In this document: in pieces, positions 41,117-50,809 of the stretch
How the letters are laid out: the number at the start of each line of letters is the position of its first letter
How positions within the stretch are numbered: the stretch's first letter is position 1
Assembly (NCBI GenBank): GCA_900556465.1
Contig: USPK01000001.1
Span: 1-64,000, forward strand
Source: an uncultured Prevotella sp.
Lineage (GTDB): Bacteria; Bacteroidota; Bacteroidia; Bacteroidales; Bacteroidaceae
Direction of reading: 5' to 3'
DNA: 64,000 bases
Notes under the pieces: model-generated
The model's input: the letters and a program-made list of their open reading frames with translations, nothing else
Databases searched by the model: none
What the model was told of the DNA's origin: nothing
Program-made: the position numbers and the translations under genes

Positions 41117-41224
41117 TTCCCTGAACGTAAAAAACCTATAAAAAAACTTGGCCATACCGAGAAAAATACGTTCATTTGCACGAAATAACTTTAACATCAG
41201 ACACTAGAGACTGACCCCCTAACT

Positions 41225-43207
41225 ATGGATGAAAAGAAAGTACCCGAGGCCGGGCTGGAGCTGAATACCAACAGCCTGCCCGCCGGTGAAACAACAGGTG
41301 CGCAGGCGCCGGCCGAACAGGAAGCAGCCGTAGAAAACACGGCCACCGTTGCAGCCGACGCCGACGTTGACAACGCTGCTGCCGAGACGGCCGCAGCCCC
41401 CGCAGCAGAAAAGGAAGAAGACACGACGCCTGCTCCCGCAGACGCTACGCCCGACAACGAGGCTGCGGACAGCGCCCAGGAAACCGTCAAGAGCCAGCCG
41501 ATGCCCGCCACCAAGGAAGAAATCATCAGCCGCTTAAAGGAAATCGTAGCCAACGGTGAGAACATCTCCCGCACGGAAGTCGAGCAACTCAAGCAGACCT
41601 ATTACAAGCTGCACAACGCCGCTGTCAGCGCAGCCCGCGACGCTTTCATCCAGGCTGGAGGACAGGCCGAGGACTTCCTTCCCCCCGCCGACCCCGACGA
41701 AGAAACCTTCAAGGCCGAGATGGGACGCATCCGCGAAATACGCACCCAGGCCATCCACGAACTCGAAGAGCAGAAGCAGGCCAATCTCGAACGGAAGCAA
41801 GCCATCATCGAACAGATCAAACAGATGGCCGCTACCCCCGACGAAGCCGACAAGAATTACGACGCCTTCAAGCAGTTGCAGAACGAGTGGAAGGAAATAA
41901 AGCTCGTGCCGGCCGAACACGCCACCGAGCTGTGGAAAAACTACCAGCACTACGTAGACCAGTTCTACGACCAGCTCCACCTCAACCACGAGTTCCGCGA
42001 CTACGATTTCAAGAAGAACCTCGAAATCAAGACCCACCTCTGCGAGGCCGCCGAGCGCCTGACCGAAGTGGCCGACCCCGTCTCCGCCTTCCACCAGCTC
42101 CAGAAGCTGCACCAGGAATTCCGCGAGACCGGCCCCGTGGCCAAGGACCTGCGCGAAGCCATCTGGAACCGTTTCAAAGAAGCCTCCACCACTATTAACA
42201 AGCGCCACCAGGCCCATTTCGAGGCCCTCAAGGCCCGTGAGAACGAGAACCTCGAACAGAAGACCGCGCTCTGCGAACAGGCCGAGGCCATCGACACCAC
42301 GACGTTCAAGACCTTTGCCGACTGGGACAAGGCCACGCAACAGATGCTCGAGCTGCAGGCCCAGTGGAAGACCATCGGCTTCACGCCCAAGAAGGACAAC
42401 GCCCGCATCTTCGAGCGCTTCCGCAGCGCCTGCGACAAATTCTTCACCCTCAAGACGGCGCACTTCAAGGCCCAGCGCGAAACGTTCCAGGCCAACCAGC
42501 AGCGCAAGAACCAGCTCTGCGAGCAGGCCGAGGCCCTGAGCGAAAGCACCGACTGGGTGAGCACGACGAACAAGCTCATCGCGCTCCAGAAAGAGTGGAA
42601 GACCGTAGGCCCCGTAGCCCACAAGGTGAGCGAAGCCCTTTGGAAGCGCTTCAACACGGCCTGCAACAAATTCTTCGACCGCAAGAACGAAGCCACCTCG
42701 TCCCAGCGTCAGGAGGAAGCCGCCAACCTCGAGCGGAAAGAGGACATCCTCGCCCGCCTGGAGCAGCTGGCCGAAGCCCCCGAGGCCGACGACGCACGCG
42801 CCACGTTCCAGAGCCTCCAGGCCGAGTGGAACAGCGTGGGCCACGTACCTTTCCGCAAAAAGGAAAAGATGTACAAGCGCTACCGCGAGGTGTGCAACCG
42901 CCTCTATGAGCAGCTCCACATCAGCGCCCGTCGCCGTGGCGTCGAAGACTATAAGCGCAACGTCACTGCCAAAGGCGGCAGCGACCTGAGCCGTGAGCTC
43001 AACCGCCTCCGCGCCGCTTACGACGCCAAGCGCCAGGAGATTCAGAACTACGAGACCAATCTCACCTTCTTCAACTCCAAGAGCCAGACCGGCAACAGCA
43101 TTGTTGAGGAAATCACCCGTAAGGTGGAGCGTCTCAAAGAAGATCTCGCTGCGCTCAACGAGAAAATCAAGGCCGCCACAGCCCAGCTCCGCAGCGAGGA
43201 GGAGTAA
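41225..43207 (+). CDS. DUF349 repeat protein
   Basis: A 660-residue acidic and highly helical protein. The first about 95 residues are low-complexity Ala/Glu/Asp/Pro. The rest consists of several DUF349 repeats of about 70-80 residues with the recurrent pattern QxEWKxIG...LWKxFxxACxxFFxxK (visible at about 215, 285, 380, 455 and 540). It ends in a coiled coil (about 590-655). It is widespread in Bacteroidota and has no established function. There are no transmembrane segments or signal peptide, so it is cytoplasmic. It is followed by a strong terminator. Confidence 0.88.
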   Translation: MDEKKVPEAGLELNTNSLPAGETTGAQAPAEQEAAVENTATVAADADVDNAAAETAAAPAAEKEEDTTPAPADATPDNEAADSAQETVKSQPMPATKEEIISRLKEIVANGENISRTEVEQLKQTYYKLHNAAVSAARDAFIQAGGQAEDFLPPADPDEETFKAEMGRIREIRTQAIHELEEQKQANLERKQAIIEQIKQMAATPDEADKNYDAFKQLQNEWKEIKLVPAEHATELWKNYQHYVDQFYDQLHLNHEFRDYDFKKNLEIKTHLCEAAERLTEVADPVSAFHQLQKLHQEFRETGPVAKDLREAIWNRFKEASTTINKRHQAHFEALKARENENLEQKTALCEQAEAIDTTTFKTFADWDKATQQMLELQAQWKTIGFTPKKDNARIFERFRSACDKFFTLKTAHFKAQRETFQANQQRKNQLCEQAEALSESTDWVSTTNKLIALQKEWKTVGPVAHKVSEALWKRFNTACNKFFDRKNEATSSQRQEEAANLERKEDILARLEQLAEAPEADDARATFQSLQAEWNSVGHVPFRKKEKMYKRYREVCNRLYEQLHISARRRGVEDYKRNVTAKGGSDLSRELNRLRAAYDAKRQEIQNYETNLTFFNSKSQTGNSIVEEITRKVERLKEDLAALNEKIKAATAQLRSEEE

Positions 43208-43247
43208 TCTCCGCGCCGCAACGCAAGGGCCGCCGCCGGCACCCCAT

Positions 43248-43292
43248 AGTCCGTGCATCGCTTCCACGCTTGAAGCGATGCACGGACTTTTT
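43248..43292 (+). terminator. Terminator of the DUF349 gene
   Basis: Perfect 17-bp stem AGTCCGTGCATCGCTTC (43248-43264) / GAAGCGATGCACGGACT (43272-43288) followed by TTTT. Confidence 0.95.
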
Positions 43293-43346
43293 TGTGCGGT
43301 CCCCCGTCCCCGTCCGCGCCGCTGCGCCGTTACTTTCCGGAACAAC

Positions 43347-43409
43347 GGGGCTAAGGTCCGTCGCTACGGGGCTTAGCCCCGTAAAAACTCGCCCTATTCC
43401 CGTAGCGCG
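43347..43409 (+). repeat. 63-bp three-unit repeat element, copy 9
   Basis: Units at 43347-43367, 43368-43388 and 43389-43409, with cores GGGGCTAAGGTCC, GGGGCTTAGCCCC and GCCCTATTCCC. The middle core is a near-perfect palindrome. Confidence 0.88.
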
Positions 43410-43668
43410 CCCCACTAACCGCCCCTCGCGCGGCGCTCCCTCCGCGGGCTGCCGGCCGCAGCCCCATCGTCCGCCGGCCGCAGCGCGGGCCGACAAAGCT
43501 ACCCCTCACGCCCTTCCCGGCCCGTCGGGAGGCCCGCGGCACGCGGCGCCAGAAATCGTCCGCCCGTCGGCGGAATCCACCCCGGCTGCCGGGCATCGCC
43601 CGCACGGGCCGGCCGCGACGCCGGCAATAGCGGACGGACGCGCCCGCCGGACATTTTACAGCGTCAAA
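43410..43668. other. GC-rich gap without a recognisable gene
   Basis: Between repeat copy 9 and the next promoter. The sequence is a run of CCGGCCG-like words. Reading frames here are open on both strands only because stops are rare in such GC-rich DNA. I see no motif, RNA gene or start signal. Confidence 0.6.
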
Positions 43669-43700
43669 TTTGGATAATCGCACGGTTCCCCTTAACTTTG
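43669..43700 (+). promoter_or_regulatory. Promoter of the radical SAM gene
   Basis: TTTG (43669-43672) and TAACTTTG (43693-43700) with a 20-bp spacer. The leader is about 55 nt. Confidence 0.8.
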
Positions 43701-43760
43701 CCGAGCGGGAGCCTCTGCGTAGAAGTTCCCCCGTTTCTACTTAAAAAGATTGTTGCAAGC

Positions 43761-44540
43761 ATGTCTACCGTCCTTTATTCCTCTCCCGTCTTCGGCCCGG
43801 TCCACAGCCGCCGGCTGGGGCTCTCGCTCGGCATCAACCTGATGCCGGCCGACGGGAAAATCTGCACCTTCGACTGCATCTATTGCGAATGCGGCTTCAA
43901 CGGCGAGCGGCGCCCGCGCCAGCCGCGGCCCACGCGCGAAGAAGTGGCCCGCGCCCTCGAGGCCAAGCTGGCCGAGATGACCGCCGGCGGCCAGATGCCC
44001 GACGTCCTGACCTTCGCCGGCAACGGCGAGCCCACCGCTCACCCGCAATTTGCCGCCATCATCGACGACACCATCCGGCTACGCGACCGCTACTGCCCGC
44101 AGGCACGGGTCAGCGTGCTGAGCAACTCCACCCGGGCCGACCGCCCCGACGTACACGCCGCGCTGATGCGGGTGGACAACAACATCCTGAAACTCGATAC
44201 CGTAGACGCGGACTACATTAGCCGCGTGGACCGTCCCACAGGGACCTACGACGTGAACCATATCGTCGAGACGCTCTGCTCCTACGGCGGACACGTCATC
44301 GTGCAGTCCATCTTCATGACGGGTAAGGACTGCGAAGGCCACGACGCCGACAACACGGGCGAGGCCTATGTGGGCCCGTGGCTGGAAGCACTGCGGCGCA
44401 TCCGGCCCCGGCAGGTCATGGTCTACACCATAGACCGCGAGACGCCGGACAGCGCCCTGCGCAAGGCCGCGCCCGAAACGCTCGACCGCATTGCCGACCG
44501 CGTCCGTGCGGCGGGTCTGGACGTGGAGGTGGCCTACTGA
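43761..44540 (+). CDS. Radical SAM protein
   Basis: A 259-residue protein, start MSTVLYSSPVFGPVHSRRLG at 43761; a longer frame upstream contains the promoter. The 4Fe-4S motif C-x3-C-x2-C is in KICTFDCIYCECGF, followed by FAGNGEPTAHP (the GGE-like SAM-binding region). It is a member of the small stand-alone radical SAM family with the MoaA-like core and no extra cysteine clusters. The substrate is unknown. The stop overlaps the tilS start (TGATG), so the two are translationally coupled, which hints at but does not prove a tRNA-related role. Confidence 0.88.
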   Translation: MSTVLYSSPVFGPVHSRRLGLSLGINLMPADGKICTFDCIYCECGFNGERRPRQPRPTREEVARALEAKLAEMTAGGQMPDVLTFAGNGEPTAHPQFAAIIDDTIRLRDRYCPQARVSVLSNSTRADRPDVHAALMRVDNNILKLDTVDADYISRVDRPTGTYDVNHIVETLCSYGGHVIVQSIFMTGKDCEGHDADNTGEAYVGPWLEALRRIRPRQVMVYTIDRETPDSALRKAAPETLDRIADRVRAAGLDVEVAY

Positions 44541-45913
44541 TGGGCCGCCCAGCACCGGGGCCGTCCCTGTTGCCCCAACGTCTGTCGGCCGCCATTTCCC
44601 GCCACGCCCTGCTCCGCCCGGGCGAACGCGTGCTGGTCGCCTTGAGCGGCGGCGCGGACTCCGTGGCGCTGCTGGCGGGATTGCGGGCCCTGGGCTACGC
44701 CGTAGAGGCGGCCCACTGCAACTTCCACCTGCGGGGCGCGGAAAGCGACCGCGACGAAGCCTTCTGCCGCCAGTTGTGCCGACGCCTGGGCGACACCGTG
44801 CTCCACGTCGCGCACTTCGACACGCGCGCCGAGGCCGCCCGCACGGGCGAGAGCATCGAGATGGCCGCCCGCCGCCTGCGCTACGCCTGGTTTGCCGACC
44901 TGCTGCGCGAAGAGGGCCTCCGCCGCGTGGCCGTGGGCCACCATCGCGACGACAACGTGGAGACGCTGCTGCTCAACCTGATACGCGGCACGGGGCTGCG
45001 CGGCCTGACGGGCATGGCCTATTGCAACGGCGCCGTCGTCCGGCCTCTGCTCGACCTCCCCCATTCCGCCCTCGTCCGCTACCTTGAGGAAGAAGGGCTG
45101 GACTATGTGACCGACAGCACGAACGCCGACACGGCCTACAAGCGCAACAAGGTGCGCCACGAGCTGCTGCCCCTGCTCCGCCAACTGAATCCCGCGGTCG
45201 ACGAGACGCTGGCCCGGACGGCCGGACGCCTGGCCGACGCCGAAGTGCTCTACGACCTCGGGCTGGAGCGCGCGGCACGGTCGGTACGGCGCCACGCCGA
45301 CGGCATGGACATCCCCTTAGGCAAGGACCGCCCGCCGCGCGCCGCCATCCACGAATGGCTCGCGGCCGCCGGCTTCCCGTCCGTCACGACCGACGAACTG
45401 ACCGAAGGCCAGCCCCGCGACGGGGCCCTGTTCGAGAGCCCGACCCACCTGGCCGTGGTCCACCGCGGGCAGGTGGAAATCCGCCGCCGGCCCGTACGCT
45501 TCGGGGCCGTCGCGCTCGTGCCCGGCACCGCGACGCGCCTGCCCAACGGCCGGCGCATCGCCCTCGACGTCGTAGACCGCGAAGCCCTCGGTGCCCTGCC
45601 CCGCGACCGCGCCACGGCCTGCCTCGACGCCGCCGCCCTGCGCGGCCCGCTGCGCTGCCGCAGCGTGGAAGAAGGCGACCGCCTGGCCCCCTTCGGACTG
45701 AAGGGGACGAAACTGGTGAGCGACCTGCTGACCAACCGCCACTACTCGCGCCTGGACCGCCAGGCGGCCATGGTCGTGACGGACGACGCCGGCATCGTAT
45801 GGCTGGTGGACGAAAGGCCCGACCGCCGCGCCGCCGTCACGGTGGAAACGCGCCGCGTCGCTTGCCTGCGCCTCCTGCCGCCCGACGACGCCGACGCGAC
45901 GCCCCTCCCCTGA
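44540..45913 (+). CDS. tilS: tRNA(Ile)-lysidine synthase
   Basis: A 457-residue protein. The PP-loop SGGADSVALLAGLRALG is near residues 35-51, followed by AHCNFHLRGAESDRDEAFC and GHHRDDNVETLLLNLIRG, with TilS central and C-terminal domains (CRSVEEGDRLAPFGLKGTKLVSDLL). It attaches lysine to C34 of the isoleucine tRNA that reads AUA, using ATP; it is essential in most bacteria. It overlaps the radical SAM gene by one base. Confidence 0.94.
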   Translation: MGRPAPGPSLLPQRLSAAISRHALLRPGERVLVALSGGADSVALLAGLRALGYAVEAAHCNFHLRGAESDRDEAFCRQLCRRLGDTVLHVAHFDTRAEAARTGESIEMAARRLRYAWFADLLREEGLRRVAVGHHRDDNVETLLLNLIRGTGLRGLTGMAYCNGAVVRPLLDLPHSALVRYLEEEGLDYVTDSTNADTAYKRNKVRHELLPLLRQLNPAVDETLARTAGRLADAEVLYDLGLERAARSVRRHADGMDIPLGKDRPPRAAIHEWLAAAGFPSVTTDELTEGQPRDGALFESPTHLAVVHRGQVEIRRRPVRFGAVALVPGTATRLPNGRRIALDVVDREALGALPRDRATACLDAAALRGPLRCRSVEEGDRLAPFGLKGTKLVSDLLTNRHYSRLDRQAAMVVTDDAGIVWLVDERPDRRAAVTVETRRVACLRLLPPDDADATPLP

Positions 45914-45940
45914 CACCCTCACAGCATTCAACCCGCTCTT

Positions 45941-46297
45941 ATGAAAAAGATACTTCTCAGCCTGCCGCTCCTCGTCCTGACGGCGTGCAGCCCCGTAGAC
46001 CGTTCGGACGAGCAACCGCTGGCGCCCACTGTCCAGACGGGCACGCCCACCGTGGAAGGGCCGCGCGCCCTGCTCACGGGCGACGTGCTGGCCTCGCCCA
46101 ACAGCGACGTGCTGCGGCGCGGCTTCGGCTATGGTAACGACACGCTCCGCGCCGAGGTGGAATCGACGGACAGCACGTCGCACTTCGTCGCAACGACCGA
46201 TTCGCTCGGGCCGGGGCATTACTTCGTAGTGGCCTTTGCCGAGAACGGCGTGGGCACCAGCTACGGCGACACGCTTTATTTCCAGATAGGCTCATGA
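45941..46297 (+). CDS. Small lipoprotein of unknown function
   Basis: A 118-residue protein with a lipoprotein signal (MKKILLSLPLLVLTACS; lipobox LTAC, Cys16). The rest is beta-rich (FGYGNDTLRAEVESTDSTSHFVATTDSLGPGHYFVVAFAENGVG), like a single fibronectin type III or Ig-like domain. It starts 27 bp after tilS and overlaps the TPR gene (ATGA). Its function is unknown. Together with the TPR and GHL10 genes it forms a tight envelope-related trio. Confidence 0.75.
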   Translation: MKKILLSLPLLVLTACSPVDRSDEQPLAPTVQTGTPTVEGPRALLTGDVLASPNSDVLRRGFGYGNDTLRAEVESTDSTSHFVATTDSLGPGHYFVVAFAENGVGTSYGDTLYFQIGS

Positions 46298-47247
46298 ACA
46301 GACGTATATTGCTACGCGGCGCCCTGCTGGCCGCCCTGCTGACCGCCGGCGCAACGGCGACGCGGGGACAGACCGTCATCGAGCTGGACCGGGGCGGGAA
46401 CGTCCGCGCCAAGGACATGGACGACTACAAGCAGGAACAGGGCTTCGAGGAAAGGCTGCGGGCCGACTCGGTGGAATACGTGGACCACCTGCGCCGGGCC
46501 TTCAACGCCCTGCACGCCGACTCGCTCGACGAGGCGGAAAGGCTCTTCAACCTGGCGCTGAAGAAGCGCCCCGACGCCCCGGGCAACTACATCGTGCGCT
46601 ACAACCTGGGGCGCATCGACCTGGGCCGCGGGCGCTACCGCGAAGCCATCGGCCGCTTCGACGAGGTGCTGAAGCAACGCCCCGACCTGCACGAAGTCCG
46701 CTACGACCGCGCGGTCTGCTACATGGAGATCAACAGCCTCAGCGCCGCCCGGACGGACTGCGAGCGCGTACTCGAGGAAACGCGGGACGCCGACCTGAAG
46801 TTCCGCACCCTGTTCCTGAAGTCCGCCATCCAGATGCGCAGCCACCTGCCCGCCGAGGCGAAGCTGACCCTCGAGGAGATTCTCCGCCTCGAACCGGGCA
46901 ACGAAGGGGCGGCCCTCCTGCTGGCGGCCGCCTACGAGCAAATGGGGCAGCCGCAAGAGTCGCTCAACCAGCTGAACCAGTTCGTCGCGGCCCACCCGCA
47001 GAACGTGGACGGCCTGGCGGCACGCGCCGAGCTGGAGGAACGCTTGAAAATGGACCAACTGGCGCGAGCGGACTACGACTCCGCCATCCGCCTGCAACCG
47101 GACGCGGCCGAACTTTACGTGAAACGGGCCCGCCTGCTGCTCCGACTGGACGAAAAGGGCGAGGCCCGCAAGGACGTGGAACGAGCCGAGGCCCTGGGCT
47201 ATCCGCGACAGGTGCTGAACGCCCTCTATCAAGAACTCCGGAAATGA
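46294..47247 (+). CDS. Secreted tetratricopeptide-repeat protein
   Basis: A 317-residue protein with a signal peptide (RILLRGALLAALLTAGATATRGQ) and at least six TPR motifs from about residue 60 (DEAERLFNLALKKRPDAPGNYIVRYNLGRIDLGRGRYREAIGRFDEVLKQRPD). It probably scaffolds other periplasmic or envelope proteins. It overlaps both neighbours by ATGA, a sign of a co-translated set with the lipoprotein and the GHL10 enzyme. Confidence 0.85.
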   Translation: MNRRILLRGALLAALLTAGATATRGQTVIELDRGGNVRAKDMDDYKQEQGFEERLRADSVEYVDHLRRAFNALHADSLDEAERLFNLALKKRPDAPGNYIVRYNLGRIDLGRGRYREAIGRFDEVLKQRPDLHEVRYDRAVCYMEINSLSAARTDCERVLEETRDADLKFRTLFLKSAIQMRSHLPAEAKLTLEEILRLEPGNEGAALLLAAAYEQMGQPQESLNQLNQFVAAHPQNVDGLAARAELEERLKMDQLARADYDSAIRLQPDAAELYVKRARLLLRLDEKGEARKDVERAEALGYPRQVLNALYQELRK

Positions 47248-48971
47248 AACACTACGCTTGGCTTCCGCTTTGCCGCTGGGCGCTGGCGGCCGCACTGGCC
47301 CTGGCCGCCGGACGCGGCGCGGCGCAACCGCTGCCCACGGTGCCGCCCGGCCCGCGCCACGAGGTGCGGGCCGTGTGGCTGACGACGCTTTGGGGACTGG
47401 ACTGGCCGGAACAGCAGGCCTGCACGCTGGAACAGGCGCGCCAGCAGCAGGAGGCCCTCTGCCGCCGCCTGGACCGCCTGCAAGCGGCCGGCATCAACAC
47501 CATACTGTTCCAGACGCGCATCCGCGCCACGACGGCCTACCCCTCTGCCCTCGAGCCGTGGGACCCCGTATTCGCAGGCCGGCCGGGCCAGTCGCCGGGC
47601 TACGACCCGCTGGCCTTCGCCGTAGCGGAATGCCACCGCCGCGGCTTGGAAATCCAGGCGTGGGTCGTGGCCTTCCCCATCGGGAACACGGCCGCCATGC
47701 GGCGGTTGGGCAAACAGGCCCTGACGCGCCGGCGCCCCGAACTGTGCCGCCGGGCTGGCGACCAGTGGTTCATGGACCCGGGCGTCCCGGGGACGGCGGA
47801 CTATCTCGCCGCGCTCTGCAAGGAAATCGTGACGCGCTACGACGTGGACGGCATCCACCTGGACTACATCCGTTACCCCGAAAAGGGCATTCCCTGGAAC
47901 GACAATACGACCTACCGGAAGTACGGGAAGGGCATGGACCGCGCGGCCTGGCGGACGCAGAACGTGACCCGGTGCGTGGCCCGCATCCATGAGGCCATCA
48001 AGGCCGTGCGCCCGTGGGTGAAGCTCAGCTGCTCGCCCGTGGGGAAATACGCTGACTTGCCGCGACAAAGCAGCATGGGCTGGAACGCCCGCGACGCCGT
48101 GAACCAGGAAGCGCAGGAGTGGCTGAAGCGCGGCATCATGGACGAGTTGTTCCCGATGATGTACTTCGACGGCGTACACTTCTACCCCTTCGCCGCCGAC
48201 TGGGCCGAGCACGCCGCCGGCCGCATCGTGGCGCCAGGGCTGGGCATCTACTTCCTGAGCCCCGAGCAGAAGGACTGGGACCTCGACGCGGTGCGCCGGC
48301 AGCTCTGCTTCCTGCGAATCGTGGGTGTGGGCGGCGCCGCCTTCTTCCGCGAGCGCTTTCTCTCCGACAACGTGAAGGGGGTCTACGACTTACTGGCGGC
48401 AGACTTCTACCGCCGCCCGGCCCTCCAACCGCCTATGACATGGGCCGACAGCATTGCGCCCTCCGCGCCGCGGGTGCGGATGGTGCGCCAGGGGCATACG
48501 CTCCGCCTGGACTGGAGCCCGGCGACCGACAACACGGCCGGGGCGCCGATACGCTACCGCATTTACCGCTGCGAGGCGGATACGTTCGCGCCGGAGCGCG
48601 ACCGGCTGCTGGCGGAGGTGAAGGACACGACGGCCTTCGCCGTTACGCCGGCCCTGCCCCGTCTCCTGTACAGCCGCTACGCCGTGACGGCCGTGGACGC
48701 CTTCGGTAACGAAAGCCCGGCGCCGCAAACGGTGAGCCTCGACGCCGACACGGCGCCGCCCTTCGCCACGACGGACGGACGGCTGGCGGTGCCGGACTGC
48801 GACCTCGACACGGAGCTGCTGCTCGTGGCCGACGCGGCGGGGCGCACCGTCCTTACGCTCCTGCGCCGCGACACAATTGACGTAAAAGCCTTGGCCCCGG
48901 GCGCTTACGAGTTGCAGGCACTGGGGCGCAAGGGGACGAGGCACCGCCTCCTCCTCTTCTGGAAGAAATAA
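47244..48971 (+). CDS. Secreted family 10-like glycosidase (DUF187/GHL10) with C-terminal FN3-like domain
   Basis: A 575-residue protein with a signal peptide (about 1-27). The DUF187/GHL10 TIM barrel spans about 35-390 (EVRAVWLTTLWGLDWPE, GINTILFQTRIRATTAYPSALEPWD, VDGIHLDYIRYP with likely catalytic acidics, SCSPVGKY). A beta-sandwich resembling FN3 follows at about 405-510. The family includes peptidoglycan-glycan hydrolases such as YngK/DigH types, so action on peptidoglycan or a related amino-sugar glycan is the best guess. A paralogue lies at 60679. Confidence 0.88.
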   Translation: MKHYAWLPLCRWALAAALALAAGRGAAQPLPTVPPGPRHEVRAVWLTTLWGLDWPEQQACTLEQARQQQEALCRRLDRLQAAGINTILFQTRIRATTAYPSALEPWDPVFAGRPGQSPGYDPLAFAVAECHRRGLEIQAWVVAFPIGNTAAMRRLGKQALTRRRPELCRRAGDQWFMDPGVPGTADYLAALCKEIVTRYDVDGIHLDYIRYPEKGIPWNDNTTYRKYGKGMDRAAWRTQNVTRCVARIHEAIKAVRPWVKLSCSPVGKYADLPRQSSMGWNARDAVNQEAQEWLKRGIMDELFPMMYFDGVHFYPFAADWAEHAAGRIVAPGLGIYFLSPEQKDWDLDAVRRQLCFLRIVGVGGAAFFRERFLSDNVKGVYDLLAADFYRRPALQPPMTWADSIAPSAPRVRMVRQGHTLRLDWSPATDNTAGAPIRYRIYRCEADTFAPERDRLLAEVKDTTAFAVTPALPRLLYSRYAVTAVDAFGNESPAPQTVSLDADTAPPFATTDGRLAVPDCDLDTELLLVADAAGRTVLTLLRRDTIDVKALAPGAYELQALGRKGTRHRLLLFWKK

Positions 48972-49045
48972 AATCTGCTTTACGAATGGCGTTTTATCCC
49001 TTATCGTACAGGGCAGTCTGTTAATTTTTTTGTAAATTCGCACGC

Positions 49046-50035
49046 ATGAAATACTCTTTCATCGTACCCGTGTTCAACCGCCCCGACGAGGTGAACGAAC
49101 TGCTGGAGAGCCTCTGCCGACAGTCCGTGCGCGACTTCGAGGTTCTCGTCGTGGAGGACGGCTCGTCCATACCCTGCCGCGACGTCGTAGACCGCTACAA
49201 GGGGCAACTCGACGTACACTATTTCGAGAAACCGAACTCGGGGCCCGGACAAACGCGCAACTTCGGCGTGGAACGGGCACGGGGGGAATACGTCCTGATT
49301 CTCGACTCGGACGTCGTAGTCCCGCCCGGCTACCTGGCGGCCGTGACGGCCGAACTGGAGCAGGCGCCCTGCGACGCCTTTGGCGGGCCGGACCGCGCAC
49401 ACCCGTCGTTCACACCCATACAGAAGGCCATCAACTACGCCATGACCTCGTTTTTCACAACCGGCGGCATCCGCGGCGGGAAAAAGAAGATGGACAAATT
49501 CTATCCGCGCTCGTTCAACATGGGCGTACGCACGGAGGTCTACCGCCAGTTGGGCGGTTTCTCGGAAATGCGCTTCGGCGAGGACATCGACTTCTCGACG
49601 CGCATCTTCGAGAACGGCTACCGCTGCCGCCTGTTCCCCGAGGCCTGGGTATGGCACAAAAGGCGGACGGACCTACGGAAATTTTTCAAGCAGGTACACA
49701 ACTCGGGCATTGCCCGTATCAACCTGACGAAGCGGCACCCGGGAACGCTCAAGCTGGTACACCTGCTGCCGGCGGTCTTTACCGCAGGCTGCGCGGTCCT
49801 GCTGCTCGGAGCGCTGTTCTGCCTGTGGAGCCTGCTGCCCCTGGGCCTCTTCGCGGCACTCATATTTGCCGACGCCACCCGGCAGGAGCGGAGCCTCTAC
49901 GTGGGCTTGCTCGCCATCGCCGCGGCCTATGTGCAGCTCATCGGCTACGGCTCCGGATTTCTGCGGGCCTGGTGGCAGCGCTGCGTGCTGGGACGCGGAG
50001 AGTTTGACGCCTTTCGCAAGAACTTCTATAAATAG
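49046..50035 (+). CDS. Family 2 glycosyltransferase with membrane anchor
   Basis: A 329-residue protein. The GT2 catalytic domain spans about 1-215 (YSFIVPVFNRPDEVNELLESL, VVEDGSS, LILDSDVVVPPGYL with the DxD, and GEDIDFSTRIF). Two or three C-terminal transmembrane segments at about 240-310 (LLPAVFTAGCAVLLLGALFCLWSLLPLGLFAALIF). It probably builds a surface glycan or glycolipid. No sugar-synthesis genes are adjacent, and the acceptor is unknown. TAAATTCG at 49033-49040 resembles a -7 box but is too close to the ATG. Confidence 0.87.
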   Translation: MKYSFIVPVFNRPDEVNELLESLCRQSVRDFEVLVVEDGSSIPCRDVVDRYKGQLDVHYFEKPNSGPGQTRNFGVERARGEYVLILDSDVVVPPGYLAAVTAELEQAPCDAFGGPDRAHPSFTPIQKAINYAMTSFFTTGGIRGGKKKMDKFYPRSFNMGVRTEVYRQLGGFSEMRFGEDIDFSTRIFENGYRCRLFPEAWVWHKRRTDLRKFFKQVHNSGIARINLTKRHPGTLKLVHLLPAVFTAGCAVLLLGALFCLWSLLPLGLFAALIFADATRQERSLYVGLLAIAAAYVQLIGYGSGFLRAWWQRCVLGRGEFDAFRKNFYK

Positions 50036-50061
50036 GCCTGCACCGCACAAGCTGACTGAAC

Positions 50062-50760
50062 ATGAACAGGGAGAAAGGGAAACTGAGCATTGCGCATTGG
50101 GACGAAGCCGACCGGCCCCGCGAACGAATGGCCCGGCTGGGCCCCGAAGCGCTTTCCTCAGCCGAACTCCTGGCCATCCTTATCGGGTCGGGTACGCCCA
50201 ATGAGAGTGCCGTCGACCTGATGCGGCGCGTAATGGCGGACTGTAACAACCGGCTCAGCGCGCTGGGGAAAATGAGCATCCAGGACTTGTGCGCCTACAA
50301 GGGGCTGGGGCCCGCGAAGGCCATCACCTTGCTGGCGGCCTGCGAACTGGGCAAACGGCGCAGCGCGGAAGTAGTCGAAGAACGGCTCCGCGTGACCAGC
50401 TCGGCCAACATCTACAACTACTTCCTGCCGCGCATGCAGGACTTGCCCACAGAAGAGTGCCACGTGATGCTACTCAACCAGAACTTGCGCCTCATCCGCT
50501 CGCAGTGCATCAGCCGCGGCGGCCTGACGGGAACGGTCGTAGACGTCCGCGTCGTACTCAAAGAGGCCCTCGCGGCCAACGCTACCCACATAGCCCTCTG
50601 CCATAACCATCCGTCCGGCAGCCCGCAGCCCAGCCCGGCCGACGACCAGCTGACGCAACGCATGAAGCGGGCGGCCGAAACCATCGATATTCGGCTCATC
50701 GACCACGTCATAGTGGCCGACGGCTGTTATTACAGTTACAGCGACGAGGGCAGGCTCTGA
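50062..50760 (+). CDS. radC: DNA repair protein RadC (JAB/MPN family)
   Basis: A 232-residue protein of normal length. The N-terminal helix-hairpin-helix region (LSALGKMSIQDLCAYKGLGPAKAITLLAACELGKR) is followed by the JAB metalloprotease-like domain with HNHPSGSPQPSPADDQLT, the signature of RadC, and a zinc-binding His-x-His plus Asp. The true role of the family is unclear despite its name. It lies 26 bp after the glycosyltransferase. Confidence 0.93.
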   Translation: MNREKGKLSIAHWDEADRPRERMARLGPEALSSAELLAILIGSGTPNESAVDLMRRVMADCNNRLSALGKMSIQDLCAYKGLGPAKAITLLAACELGKRRSAEVVEERLRVTSSANIYNYFLPRMQDLPTEECHVMLLNQNLRLIRSQCISRGGLTGTVVDVRVVLKEALAANATHIALCHNHPSGSPQPSPADDQLTQRMKRAAETIDIRLIDHVIVADGCYYSYSDEGRL

Positions 50761-50809
50761 CGTCGGGGCCAACCTCGCCGCATTGCTTTTCACAAAAACA
50801 GAAAACAAC

